This document shows positions 18,244-26,686 of a DNA stretch of 64,000 nt, piece after piece. Source of the stretch: Streptomyces sp. NRRL S-37. GTDB lineage: Bacteria; Actinomycetota; Actinomycetes; Streptomycetales; Streptomycetaceae. A model generated the notes under the pieces. That model ran no database searches and was not told the origin of the DNA. It saw only the letters and a list, made by a program, of their open reading frames with translations. The stretch spans positions 1 through 64,000 of the forward strand of contig NZ_JOIZ01000003.1 in the NCBI RefSeq assembly GCF_000721605.1, in the 5' to 3' direction. How positions within the stretch are numbered: position 1 is the stretch's first letter; every line of letters begins with the position of its first letter. A program made the translations under genes and the position numbers.

Positions 18244-19457
18244 GGAGCCTCTCTCAGGGTGGGGGCGTGGTCGGCCGTCGGGAACAGGGCCGCGGTCAGG
18301 GCGGCGAACTGGCGCTCGACGCGCCGGTCGGCGTCCAGGTTCCGCTCGGCGAGGACGCGCCGCAGCTCCGCCGACCGCCGCTCCAGCTCACGGAACTGTG
18401 CGAGCAGCCGGCCGGCGTCGGTCTCGCGGGCCGGGTGGCAGTACGCGCCGAGACCCATCCGGGCCATGAGCGTGTCGCTCTTCGCCGAGTAGCTGAGCGC
18501 GAGCGTCGGTGTGCCGGTCTTCAGCGCGCAGATCAGGTTGTGGTACCGGGTCGCCACCACGGCGCCGGCGGCCGCCGTCTCCTTCATCAGGTCGGCCAGC
18601 GAGGCCGTCTCGGCGACGGTGACCAGCGGCGAGCCCACCGCGTCGAGGATCGCTTCGGCCACCGGAAGGTCGAGCTCGTCGCCGATGAGCAGCCGGACCG
18701 GCCTGCCCTCCTCGGCCAGCGCGCGGACGAACCGGGTCGTCCCGTCGAGGTAGCGCCGGTGGATCTCCTCGGCCCGGTCGCGTTCGTCGTTGCTGCCGTG
18801 GAAGTCCATGACGCCGACGCAGACCGGGCCCGGCGGTCCCGCGGGCGCGCTCGCCGCCGGTGCCGGCAGGGCGAACACGATGTCCTCGTAGACCTCGTCG
18901 CGTGTGGTGTCCACGCCCATCGCCCGCATCGCGTCACGGGACATGGTGTCCCGGTACGACCGGTAGGCGGCCAGCCGCGTGGACCAGCGGGTCAGGACCC
19001 GGGTCGGCCGGTTGCCGATCGTGCCGGCGCCGACGCTGACCAGCGCGACCCGGGTGCGCAGCAGCCGGCCGGTCGCGCAGAGCAGGAACAGCGCGTACGG
19101 GAAGCCCCACGGCCGCAGCGGCAGCGTGGTCTCCAGGACGCCCGTGCCCGGCACGATCACCACGTCGTGCCGGCGCACCCAGGCGGCGGTGCGGACGACG
19201 TCGACGAGTTTGCCCAGCCCCTTGGCCGCGACCGCGCCCGCACGGGACGCGGTCCGGTACTCCCCGCGGTACCAGTGCAGCCGCGTCGCGGGGATCCCGT
19301 ACCGGGCCGTGACGGCCTCGGGGCCGCCGCACATCGCGTCCACGACCGCCTCCGGATGCTCGGCGCGGAGGTATCCGAGCACGGCCTCGAGCGACCCGTC
19401 GTTGCCGATGTTGCCGGCGCCGAGCAGGCCGAACACCCCTACGCGCGGGGACGTCAC
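18240..19457 (-). CDS. Polysaccharide pyruvyl transferase family protein
   Basis: The 405-residue protein opens with VGVFGLLGAGNIGNDGSLEAVLGYL, the 'G.GNiGD' start of the pyruvyl transferase (CsaB/WcaK) family, and has the second-half signatures LVTVAETASLADLMKETAAAGAVVATRYHNLICALKTGTPTLALSYSAKSDTLM. These enzymes place a pyruvate ketal from phosphoenolpyruvate on a sugar of an exported polymer, giving it negative charge. It starts at GTG 19457, overlapping the glycosyltransferase stop by 4 bp. The stretch VGVMDFHGSNDERDRAEEIHRRYLDG in the middle is somewhat unusual, so a related but different ligand transfer cannot be excluded. Confidence 0.85.
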   Translation of the reverse strand: MTSPRVGVFGLLGAGNIGNDGSLEAVLGYLRAEHPEAVVDAMCGGPEAVTARYGIPATRLHWYRGEYRTASRAGAVAAKGLGKLVDVVRTAAWVRRHDVVIVPGTGVLETTLPLRPWGFPYALFLLCATGRLLRTRVALVSVGAGTIGNRPTRVLTRWSTRLAAYRSYRDTMSRDAMRAMGVDTTRDEVYEDIVFALPAPAASAPAGPPGPVCVGVMDFHGSNDERDRAEEIHRRYLDGTTRFVRALAEEGRPVRLLIGDELDLPVAEAILDAVGSPLVTVAETASLADLMKETAAAGAVVATRYHNLICALKTGTPTLALSYSAKSDTLMARMGLGAYCHPARETDAGRLLAQFRELERRSAELRRVLAERNLDADRRVERQFAALTAALFPTADHAPTLREAP

Positions 19458-20401
19458 GCGCTTCTCCCCTCACGGCCGGCGACGAGGGCGTCGACGGAGA
19501 CGGTGAGCCGGTCCGGGTCGACCGGGGCGCGGTCCTCGACCCGCTCGCCGGCGCCCGGCCGGGCCCGGCTGGTCATCCACGCGGCCAGGTGGCGGTAGCA
19601 GGCACGCCGGTCGGCGGAGGACAGCGGCGCCCGCCCGATCGCGGAGACGAAACCCCAGACGTACTCGGCGAGCAGCCGGGGCGTCGGGTGCAGCGGGCCG
19701 GCCCGGCGCGGGTCCAGGTTGACGCACCGGGAGCGCTTGGAGGGGTTCGCCCGCTCGGCGCGGGTGGGGTGGTCGCGGCGGAAGTACAGCAGCTCCGGCA
19801 CCTGGTGGAAGGGACCGTGCAGGGTGATCTCGGCGACGAACGTGCGGTCCGCGTGGTGGTAGCTGTCGTGCGGCTTCACCCGGCGCAGCATGTCCGCCCG
19901 CATCACCCCGTAGAAGTCGTCGCCACCGGGCTCGAACAGCAGGCTGCGGAAGCGCTCCGGCGCGTGCGGCGAGTCGGTGCGGAGCCCGTACTCGTAGGGG
20001 ACCTTCACCCGGCCGTCGCCGTCGATGACCGCCTGGCCGCTGTGCGCGAGGACGACGTCCGGCCGCTCGTCCAGCGCCTCGACGCAGGCCCGCAGCAGGT
20101 CACGGGCGTACAGGTCGTCGTGCGAGGCCCACTTGAACAGCTCGCCGCGGCACTCGGTGAACACGTAGTTGTGGTTCGGCGCGGCACCGATGTTCCGGGG
20201 CAGCCGGATGTACCGGATGCGGGAGTCCCGCGCGGCGTACTTCCGGCAGATGTCCTGGGTCCCGTCGGTCGAGGCGTTGTCGGAGACGACCAGCTCGAAG
20301 TCCTCGTAGGTCTGGCCGAGCAGGGCGTCGAACGCCTCGGCGAGATACTCCTCGCCGTTGTAGACGGGCAGGCCGATGCTCAGCCGGGGATGGGTGGTCA
20401 C
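19454..20401 (-). CDS. Family 2 glycosyltransferase
   Basis: The GTG at 20401 follows GTGAGGAC. The 315-residue protein is a GT-A enzyme: LSIGLPVYNGEEYLAEAFDALLGQTYEDFELVVSDNASTDGTQDICRKY, then IRYIRLPRNIGAAPNHNYVF and the acceptor-side FKWASHDDLYARDLL. There are no membrane helices. It should add one sugar to the lipid-linked repeat unit on the cytoplasmic face. Its stop overlaps the start of the pyruvyl-transferase gene, and it lies 7 bases after the flippase gene, so it belongs to the polysaccharide operon. Confidence 0.9.
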   Translation of the reverse strand: MTTHPRLSIGLPVYNGEEYLAEAFDALLGQTYEDFELVVSDNASTDGTQDICRKYAARDSRIRYIRLPRNIGAAPNHNYVFTECRGELFKWASHDDLYARDLLRACVEALDERPDVVLAHSGQAVIDGDGRVKVPYEYGLRTDSPHAPERFRSLLFEPGGDDFYGVMRADMLRRVKPHDSYHHADRTFVAEITLHGPFHQVPELLYFRRDHPTRAERANPSKRSRCVNLDPRRAGPLHPTPRLLAEYVWGFVSAIGRAPLSSADRRACYRHLAAWMTSRARPGAGERVEDRAPVDPDRLTVSVDALVAGREGRSA

Positions 20402-20408
20402 GGTGTCC

Positions 20409-21704
20409 TCACTTCGCGGATGCTTCGGGGATGGGGAAGGGATGCCGCTCGCGCAGGGCGGACCGGAGCTGGAGCCACCACACGGTCGAGCCGCAGGCGG
20501 CCGCGGCGGCGACGCCCCAGGCCGAGCCGGCCGTGCCGGCCACGACCGCACCGCCGATCCCGCCGACGACGTAGCAGGCGGAGGCGAACATCTGGCAGCG
20601 CAGGCTGCGCCGGGCCGCGGCGAGCGCGCGGAGCCCGGCCGCCGCGCCGGTGCCGAGGCCGGCGCCCGCGACGCCGAGCGTGACCGGCACGATGATCTCC
20701 GAGGCGGCGGGCCAGACGTCACCGAGGACGAGCTCGCCGAGCCGGTCCGGCACCAGCAGCAGCGCCCCGCCCCACAGCAGCGCGCCGACGGCCTGCCCGC
20801 CGCCGAGGAGGAGGCAGAACGCCCCGAGCCGTTGCGGGGCCTGCCGCAGCACCCGCGCCGCCTCGGCGACGGTGACCAGCGACAGTCCCATCAGTACGGC
20901 GAGGAACGGGCCGAGCAGCAGCTCGGCGCCCCGGATCACCCCCACCGCGCCGACCCCGGCGATCGCGCCGAGCCCGTACGCCCGCAACTGGCTCGAACCG
21001 CTGACGCCGACGTTCTCGACCAGGTACCGGTGACCGAGGTCGTGGTGGTCGCGGTGCCACGCGCGCGCCCCGGCCGGCCGGGGCCGGATGCCGGACTGGA
21101 GGCAGCCGTACACCGCGGCCACCGCGGCCGACCCGCCCCAGGCGAGCAGGAAGGCGGTCACGCTGCCCACCCGGTCCGCCACCACCATGGCCGGGACGAG
21201 CGCGACGCCCCACACGACGTCGTTGACGAACGCCTTCCGGCCGGTGCCGGCGGCGAAGAACGCGTACCGCCAGGCGTCCTGCAGCAGCAGCCCCGGCAGG
21301 ACGAGGCCGAGACCGGCGAACGCGGCCCCCACCTGGCCGCCGATGACCGGTCCGGCGGCCAGGCACACCGTGCCGATACCGGCACCGACCCAGAGCGCGG
21401 TGCCCGACGACCGGGCCACCGCCTCGCGCCAGGACGCCTCCGGCACGCCGCTGAAGCGCACCACGAGCGGGTCGGTGGCCAGCCCGCGGGAGACGTTGAG
21501 CACCACGCCGTAGGTCACCCAGGCCAGGCTGAACACACCGAACGCGGTCAGTCCCAGCGAGCGCGCCACGTAGATGCCCACCGCGAAGTTGGACAGGCTG
21601 GAGGCCGCCTGGTCGGCCAGTCCCCAGGACAGCCGCCCGGCGACGGCCCGCCGGGCGGACCGGGCCGGGGTCGTCGTCTCTTTCCCGGTGGACATCGGCG
21701 TCAC
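20409..21704 (-). CDS. Wzx-type polysaccharide flippase
   Basis: The 431-residue protein has about 12 hydrophobic segments and starts, after a short basic tail, with GRLSWGLADQAASSLSNFAVGIYVARSLGLTAFGVFSLAWVTYG, the first helix pair of the MATE/PST transporter superfamily. It should carry the finished lipid-linked repeat across the membrane to the Wzy-like polymerase encoded at 27927. The start overlaps the upstream DUF4910 gene by 4 bp (ATGA). Together with Wzy and the two Wzz-like genes it defines a Wzx/Wzy-dependent pathway rather than an ABC-transporter or synthase pathway. Confidence 0.85.
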   Translation of the reverse strand: MTPMSTGKETTTPARSARRAVAGRLSWGLADQAASSLSNFAVGIYVARSLGLTAFGVFSLAWVTYGVVLNVSRGLATDPLVVRFSGVPEASWREAVARSSGTALWVGAGIGTVCLAAGPVIGGQVGAAFAGLGLVLPGLLLQDAWRYAFFAAGTGRKAFVNDVVWGVALVPAMVVADRVGSVTAFLLAWGGSAAVAAVYGCLQSGIRPRPAGARAWHRDHHDLGHRYLVENVGVSGSSQLRAYGLGAIAGVGAVGVIRGAELLLGPFLAVLMGLSLVTVAEAARVLRQAPQRLGAFCLLLGGGQAVGALLWGGALLLVPDRLGELVLGDVWPAASEIIVPVTLGVAGAGLGTGAAAGLRALAAARRSLRCQMFASACYVVGGIGGAVVAGTAGSAWGVAAAAACGSTVWWLQLRSALRERHPFPIPEASAK

Positions 21705-22975
21705 GCCTTGAGCAGCCCGGCGCCGTGCAGGGCGTCGGCCGCGGCGGCGACGGTGTCGAACGGCAGCCCGGACCGCTCGGCGACGTCCAGCAGACTGTGC
21801 TCGCCGTCGGAGAGGTTGAGCACCCAGAGCATGGCCATCTGCGCCTGCTTCGCGTCGCTGCGCCCGCCGAGCGAGTCGTACAGCCCCCGCCGTCCGAGCT
21901 GTGGTTCGCCGTAGGGACTGAGGTTGAGGTACCGCCGGTTGCGGTCCAGGACGCCGAACGCCTCACGGCAGACGGCGAGCGTGTCCGCCATCGCCCGCGG
22001 GGAGACGAAGTCCAGGTCGTCCGCCGAGGTGTGGTACTCCGGGTAGCCGGCGTACGGGGTCCGGGTGAGCGAGCCCACGCCGAGGTCGAACCCGGGCGAG
22101 CAGAACTGCCGCTCGTCGTAGCCGTACGGAGTGAACTCGGTGACCCGGTGCGGCCGTTCGGAGGCGGCCAGGACATGCTGCAGCACCCGGTCGATCTCCG
22201 CGTCGCCGCGTCTGCTCCGCTTGTACGTCAGCGGCCCCGGGTCGCCGGCGCAGGCCAGCACCAGTCCGTGCTTGACCCGTTCCACCCGTTCCGCGTTGAG
22301 GGCCAGCCAGGTGATCGCCCCGATGGTGCCGGGCGCGAACAGGAACCGGTAGGTGTAGTACGGCTTCTGCTCCGCCAGCGTCCGGGCCAGGAACGTCGCC
22401 ACCGCGATGCCGGCCAGGTTGTCGTTGGCCAGCGACGGGTGGCAGACGTGACAGGAGACGATCACCTCGTCGGCGACCTGGCCGGGGACCACGTGCTCGG
22501 CGTAGGTGAGGTGGCCGTCGGCGAGCGTGGAGTCGATCCGCACCTCGTACTCGCCGTCCGGCAGCGCGTCCAGGGTCTCCTGGGCCAGGCAGAACCCCCA
22601 CTCCGGCTTGTAGTAGCTGGTGCGGTACGGCACCCAGGACGGGTGGTCCGGCAGGGTGTGCAGATGCGGGCGCAGCTCGGCCAGCGGCATGGTCGCCGAC
22701 ACCGGCACGCTGTAGCCGAGCACGTGCAGGCTGGACGCACGGAAGTCGACGACCCGCCTGCCGGAGGCGTCGGCGACGTACGCGTCCCGGATGTTCCACT
22801 CCTGCGGCACCGTCCAGTCGAGCACCTGCGTCCCGGTCGGCACCTCGTGCACGTGCAGCGGGAGGTACTCGCCGACGATCTCCAGGGTGGCGCGCACACC
22901 GTCGCCGGTGATGCTCCGGCAGAGCGGGTACAGCCGCTCCACCAGTTCGTACATCTCCTCGCCGAACGCGGTCAC
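21701..22975 (-). CDS. DUF4910 aminopeptidase-like protein
   Basis: The GTG at 22975 overlaps the epimerase stop (GTGA); the protein has 424 residues. It matches the DUF4910/DUF2172 family of M28-like aminopeptidase-fold proteins: SITGDGVRATLEIVGEYLPLHVHEVPTGTQVLDWTVPQEWNIRDAYV at the start, then the metal-site-like SCHVCHPSLANDNLAGIAVATFLA and PEYHTSADDLDFVSP, and a C-terminal winged-helix-like tail (LDVAERSGLPFDTVAAAADALHGAGLL). Members are common in surface-polysaccharide loci, but their reaction is not settled; removal or addition of an amino-acid or acyl group on a sugar has been considered. The putative ligands (His, Asp, His) are present, so activity is plausible. Confidence 0.8.
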   Translation of the reverse strand: MTAFGEEMYELVERLYPLCRSITGDGVRATLEIVGEYLPLHVHEVPTGTQVLDWTVPQEWNIRDAYVADASGRRVVDFRASSLHVLGYSVPVSATMPLAELRPHLHTLPDHPSWVPYRTSYYKPEWGFCLAQETLDALPDGEYEVRIDSTLADGHLTYAEHVVPGQVADEVIVSCHVCHPSLANDNLAGIAVATFLARTLAEQKPYYTYRFLFAPGTIGAITWLALNAERVERVKHGLVLACAGDPGPLTYKRSRRGDAEIDRVLQHVLAASERPHRVTEFTPYGYDERQFCSPGFDLGVGSLTRTPYAGYPEYHTSADDLDFVSPRAMADTLAVCREAFGVLDRNRRYLNLSPYGEPQLGRRGLYDSLGGRSDAKQAQMAMLWVLNLSDGEHSLLDVAERSGLPFDTVAAAADALHGAGLLKA

Positions 22976-23997
22976 CGGCGCCACCGCAGGGTGTCGTCGA
23001 CGGTGCCGGCGTCGGAGGCCGCGCGCAGCACGGCGAGGCGGGTGAAGCGCCGCTCGAAGTCCTCCCGGGTCAGCCGGTGCTTGCGGTAGGCGTCGGCGAG
23101 TTCGAGCGCGCCCCGCTTCACCGTCCACTCGCAGTCGAAGCCGGGGATCGCGGCGCGGAAGCGGGAGAAGTCCACCCGGTAGGAGCGCGGATCGGCGCCG
23201 GTCTCCCCGGTGATCACCACCTTCGAGCCGGGTACCGCCTCGGCTACCTGCCCGGCGATCTCGGCGACCGTGACGTTGTTGACCTCGCTGCCGATGTTGA
23301 ACGCCCGGTCGTGCACCGCCTCCCGGGGCGCGGTCAGCGCCGCCGTGAAGGCCCGCGCGATGTCGGCGGCGTGCACCAGCGGGCGCCAGGGGGTGCCGTC
23401 GGAGAGGACAAGCACCTCCCCGGAGAGCAGGGCGTGGCCCACCAGGTTGTTCAGCACGATGTCGGCGCGCAGCCGGGGCGAGTACCCGAAGGCGGTGGCG
23501 TTGCGCATGTACACCGGGCTGAAGTCGCCGTCGCAGAGCGCGTGCAGGTCGTCCTCCACCCGCACCTTGGACTCCGCGTACGGCGTCACCGGGCGCAGCG
23601 GGGCGTCCTCGGTCACCAGCTCGTCGCCGCCGGCGGCCCCGTAGACCGAGCAGGTCGACGCGTACAGGAAGCGCTGCACCCCGGCGTCGCGGGCCAGCCG
23701 GGCCAGCCGTACGGAGGCGTGGTGGTTGATGTCGTAGGTGAGCTCCGGCGCCAGCGATCCCAGCGGGTCGTTGGACAGGGCGGCCAGGTGGATCACGGCG
23801 TCCACCCCGGCCAGGTGGTCGGCCGTGACGTCGCGCAGGTCCACCCGCGGTCCCGGCGGGTCGGCGGGCGCCGGGCCCAGCAGGCAGTCGGCGAACAGGC
23901 CGGAGTCGAGGCCGGTGACCTCGTGTCCGGCGGCCGTGAGGACCGGGGCCATCACGGTGCCCAGGTAGCCCTGGTGTCCGGTGAGCAGTACGCGCAA
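22972..23997 (-). CDS. NAD-dependent epimerase/dehydratase (extended SDR)
   Basis: The 341-residue protein begins MRVLLTGHQGYLGTVMAPVLTAAGHEVTGLD, with the GxxGxxG dinucleotide loop, and has DAVIHLAALSNDP, the catalytic Ser in YASTCSVYG and the YxxxK in TPYAESKVRVE. The substrate half contains GDFSPVYMRNATAFGYSPRLRADIVLNNLVGHAL, typical of sugar-nucleotide epimerases and reductases in actinobacterial polysaccharide and aminoglycoside clusters. Which carbon it acts on cannot be told. It lies between the PIG-L deacetylase (gap 3 bp) and the DUF4910 gene (4-bp overlap) and is probably part of the modified-sugar pathway with the cytidylyltransferase and methyltransferase. Confidence 0.88.
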   Translation of the reverse strand: MRVLLTGHQGYLGTVMAPVLTAAGHEVTGLDSGLFADCLLGPAPADPPGPRVDLRDVTADHLAGVDAVIHLAALSNDPLGSLAPELTYDINHHASVRLARLARDAGVQRFLYASTCSVYGAAGGDELVTEDAPLRPVTPYAESKVRVEDDLHALCDGDFSPVYMRNATAFGYSPRLRADIVLNNLVGHALLSGEVLVLSDGTPWRPLVHAADIARAFTAALTAPREAVHDRAFNIGSEVNNVTVAEIAGQVAEAVPGSKVVITGETGADPRSYRVDFSRFRAAIPGFDCEWTVKRGALELADAYRKHRLTREDFERRFTRLAVLRAASDAGTVDDTLRWRR

Positions 23998-24000
23998 GGT

Positions 24001-24648
24001 TCAGTCCCCCAGGTCGAGAGTGAGTTTGGTGACGGCGAACGCCTCGGCGTAGCGCGCGTTGCATTCGATGCCGCGGATCCGGGCGAGGCCGAGGAAGGCC
24101 TCCCGGTCGTACCAGGGCCGGTGCCGCTGCGAGGGGTAGTGCTCCTGCAGCAGCCGCACCTTCCGCTCGGCGGTCTCCGGCGACAGCGGCTGGTACGCCG
24201 CCATACGGCCCAGATCGCCGTCCCACTTGACGATCTCGTAGCCGAGCACGAGGTGGTCGCGGAACGCGGTGGTCATCAGCCGCGCCAGGCCGCGGTGGTC
24301 CTGGTGCGCGTCCTCGGTGCGCGGGGCGAGGACCAGCTCCGGATCGGTGCGTGTCCGCAGCTCCTCGACCGCGGTCTTGGCCTCCTCCCAGTGCGCCGGT
24401 ATCCGGCCGTCCGGCAGCTTCAGCACGGTCAGCCGCAGGTCGGCGCCCGGGCAGAAGGCGGCGAGCGCGGCCCGTTCCTCCTGCTCCCGCTCGCCGCCAC
24501 CGCCGGAGAGCACCAGCGCGTCGACACGGAGACCCGGCCGGGCGAGGCACATCGCGAGCAGGGTGCCGCCGGCGCCGATGGCGATGTCGTCGCAGTGCGC
24601 GCCCACCGCGACGACCCGGTCCAGGCGCCCGGAGCCGAGCCGGATCAC
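24001..24648 (-). CDS. PIG-L family deacetylase
   Basis: The GTG at 24648 overlaps the stop of the cytidylyltransferase gene (GTGA). The 215-residue protein carries the zinc site VAVGAHCDDIAIGAGGTLL (AHxDD, with Cys in place of the common Pro) and the third ligand in TEDAHQDHRGLARL. PIG-L enzymes deacetylate GlcNAc-type sugars, as in mycothiol or GPI synthesis. In this operon the substrate may be a sugar nucleotide or a lipid-linked sugar, freeing an amine that could then be modified. Confidence 0.87.
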   Translation of the reverse strand: MIRLGSGRLDRVVAVGAHCDDIAIGAGGTLLAMCLARPGLRVDALVLSGGGGEREQEERAALAAFCPGADLRLTVLKLPDGRIPAHWEEAKTAVEELRTRTDPELVLAPRTEDAHQDHRGLARLMTTAFRDHLVLGYEIVKWDGDLGRMAAYQPLSPETAERKVRLLQEHYPSQRHRPWYDREAFLGLARIRGIECNARYAEAFAVTKLTLDLGD

Positions 24649-25439
24649 GCGCCCACCCCCACGCCGTCCCGCTCCCACACGGCCCACGGGCGGTCGCCCC
24701 GGGCGTAGGCGGCGTCGAGCGCGGCCCGTTCCTTGACGGTGTCGGTCGGCTTCCAGAAGCCGCGGTGCCGGTGTGCCACCAGCCGCCCCTCCTTGGCCAG
24801 CCCCGCGCATCCGTCGGCGACCAGGTCCCCGCCCTCGGGGATGTGGTCGAAGACCTCCTGACGGAGCACGAAATAGCCGCCGTTCTCCCACAGCGGCATG
24901 TCGCTCACCGCGGTGATGCCCCCCACCAGGCCGTCCTCGCCCAGGTCCACACAGTGGAACGAGGACTGCGGCGGCACCACCATCATCGACGCGCCGGCGT
25001 CGCGCCGGGCGAAGTTCTCGATCATCTCCGGCAGCGGGGCGTCGGTGAGCACGTCGGCGTAGTTGGCGAGGAACATCTCGTCGCCGTCCAGGTGGTGCCG
25101 CACCCGGCGCAGCCGCTCCCCGATCGGGGACTCGATGCCGGTCTGCGCGAACGTGATCGTCCAGTCCGCGATGTCGGTGGAGAGCAGCTCGGTGCGTCCG
25201 CCGCGCAGCACGAAGTCGTTGGACGTCGTCTCCTCGTAGTGGAGGAAGAAGTCCTTGATGTGGTGGGCCCCGTAGCCGAGGCACAGGATGAACTCGGTGT
25301 GCCCGAAGTGCGCGTAGTAGCGCATGACGTGCCAGATCAGCGGCCGGGGGCCGACCATCGCCATCGGCTTGGGCACGTCGTCCGCGGTGCCGTTGCGCAT
25401 CCGCATCCCGTAACCGCCGCAGAACAGTACGACCTTCAT
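24645..25439 (-). CDS. Sugar-1-phosphate nucleotidyltransferase, glucose-1-phosphate cytidylyltransferase-like
   Basis: The 264-residue protein starts MKVVLFCGGYGMRMRNGTADDVPKPMAMVGPRPLIWHVMRYYAHFGHTEFILCLGY, very like RfbF cytidylyltransferases, including KPM and the long insert YGAHHIKDFFLHYEETTSNDFVL. The later FLANYADVLTDAPL holds the metal-binding Asp. It would make a CDP-sugar (or other NDP-sugar) from a sugar 1-phosphate. The usual next enzyme, CDP-glucose 4,6-dehydratase, is not in the operon, so it must be supplied elsewhere or the substrate differs. The ATG overlaps the methyltransferase stop by 4 bp. Confidence 0.85.
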   Translation of the reverse strand: MKVVLFCGGYGMRMRNGTADDVPKPMAMVGPRPLIWHVMRYYAHFGHTEFILCLGYGAHHIKDFFLHYEETTSNDFVLRGGRTELLSTDIADWTITFAQTGIESPIGERLRRVRHHLDGDEMFLANYADVLTDAPLPEMIENFARRDAGASMMVVPPQSSFHCVDLGEDGLVGGITAVSDMPLWENGGYFVLRQEVFDHIPEGGDLVADGCAGLAKEGRLVAHRHRGFWKPTDTVKERAALDAAYARGDRPWAVWERDGVGVGA

Positions 25440-26686
25440 GCTGTGACCTCTCGGGACGCGGCCTCGACGATGCTCAGTTCCGGTATGGGGAAGACCAGCC
25501 GGCCGCCCCACTCGTGCACGAAGGACAGCTGCTCGACCAGCTCCTCGCGCAGGTTCCACGGCAGGACGAGGACGTAGTCCGGCCTGTCGGCGGCGATCCG
25601 TTCGGGCGCCAGGACCGGGATGCGGGTGCCCGGGGTGAACCTGCCGTGCTTGTAGGGGTTGCGGTCGACCGTGTACGGCAGCAGGTCGGGCCGGATGCCG
25701 CAGTGGTTGAGCAGGGTGTTGCCCTTGCCCGGGGCGCCGTAGCCGACGACCGTCTCACCGCGTTCGGCCGCCTCGATGAGGAACCTGAGCAGGTCCCGGC
25801 GCACCTTGGCCACCCGGGCGGAGAACTCGGCGTACCCGGTCAGCTCCTGGAGCCCGGCGGCCTTCTCCCGGTCCAGCACCTCGGCCACCCGCCCGCTCGG
25901 CTCGCCGGCCGCCTCGGCGGGCCGGGCCCACAGCCGGACGGAACCCCCGTGCGTGGGCAGCAGTTCGACGTCCACCAGCGTGAGTCCGCCGCTCGCCAGC
26001 GCCCGGATCGCGGACGCGACCGTGTAGTACTGGAAGTGCTCGTGGTAGATCGTGTCGTACTGGTTCTCCTCGATCAGGGTCAGCAGGTGCTGCACCTCGA
26101 TCGAGACCCAGCCGTCGTCGGCGACCAGGGCGCGCAGCCCCTGGGTGAACCCGACCACGTCGGGGATGTGCGCGTACACGTTGTTGGCGACGACCAGGTC
26201 CGCCGGGCCGTGCTCGGCGCGGACGGCCGCGCCGGTGTCCGGGCTCAGGAACTCCGTGAGCGTGGGCACCCCCGCCTCGCGCGCCGCGGCGCCGACGTTC
26301 ACCGACGGCTCGATGCCCAGGCAGCGGATGCCCCGGTCCACCACATGCCGCAGCAGGTATCCGTCGTTGCTCGCGACCTCGACCACGAAGGCGTCGGGGC
26401 CGAGTCCCACCCGCTCCGCGGCGTCCGCGACGAACGTGCGCGCGTGCTCCACCCAGGAGGTGGAGTAGGAGGAGAAGTACGCGTACTCCTTGAACGTCTC
26501 CTCCGGTGTGATCAGCGGCGGGATCTGCGCCAGCCAGCAGTCGGTGCAGACCCGCAGGTGCAGCGGGTACGCCGGTTCCGGCCGGTCCAGTTGGTCCGCG
26601 GCGAGAAAGCTCTCACACGGTGGCGTCGCCCCGAGATCGACGACGCTCGCCATCGCTTGTGAGCCGCAGAGCCGGCATCGTGTCAT
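25436..26686 (-). CDS. Sugar C-methyltransferase (zinc-finger SAM methyltransferase, NovU/TylCIII type)
   Basis: The 416-residue protein has the three-part layout of sugar C3/C5-methyltransferases. An N-terminal zinc site (CRLCGSQAM...CTDCWLAQIP) is followed by a SAM-binding domain (DAFVVEVASNDGYLLRHVVDRGIRCLGIEPS, then VVANNVYAHIPDV) with IYHEHFQYYT, and then a C-terminal nucleotide-sugar domain (VVGYGAPGKGNTLLNHCGI). The HEHFQYY block carries the residues that abstract the sugar proton in this family. The product would be a branched-chain deoxysugar nucleotide. It sits directly before the cytidylyltransferase gene (ATGA overlap). Confidence 0.9.
   Translation of the reverse strand: MTRCRLCGSQAMASVVDLGATPPCESFLAADQLDRPEPAYPLHLRVCTDCWLAQIPPLITPEETFKEYAYFSSYSTSWVEHARTFVADAAERVGLGPDAFVVEVASNDGYLLRHVVDRGIRCLGIEPSVNVGAAAREAGVPTLTEFLSPDTGAAVRAEHGPADLVVANNVYAHIPDVVGFTQGLRALVADDGWVSIEVQHLLTLIEENQYDTIYHEHFQYYTVASAIRALASGGLTLVDVELLPTHGGSVRLWARPAEAAGEPSGRVAEVLDREKAAGLQELTGYAEFSARVAKVRRDLLRFLIEAAERGETVVGYGAPGKGNTLLNHCGIRPDLLPYTVDRNPYKHGRFTPGTRIPVLAPERIAADRPDYVLVLPWNLREELVEQLSFVHEWGGRLVFPIPELSIVEAASREVTA

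Noticed and set aside
22976..24550. Upstream extension of the DUF4910 frame to almost 950 codons
   Set aside because: The extension is antisense-frame noise over the epimerase and PIG-L genes; the GTG at 22975 with GTGA overlap fits the family start.
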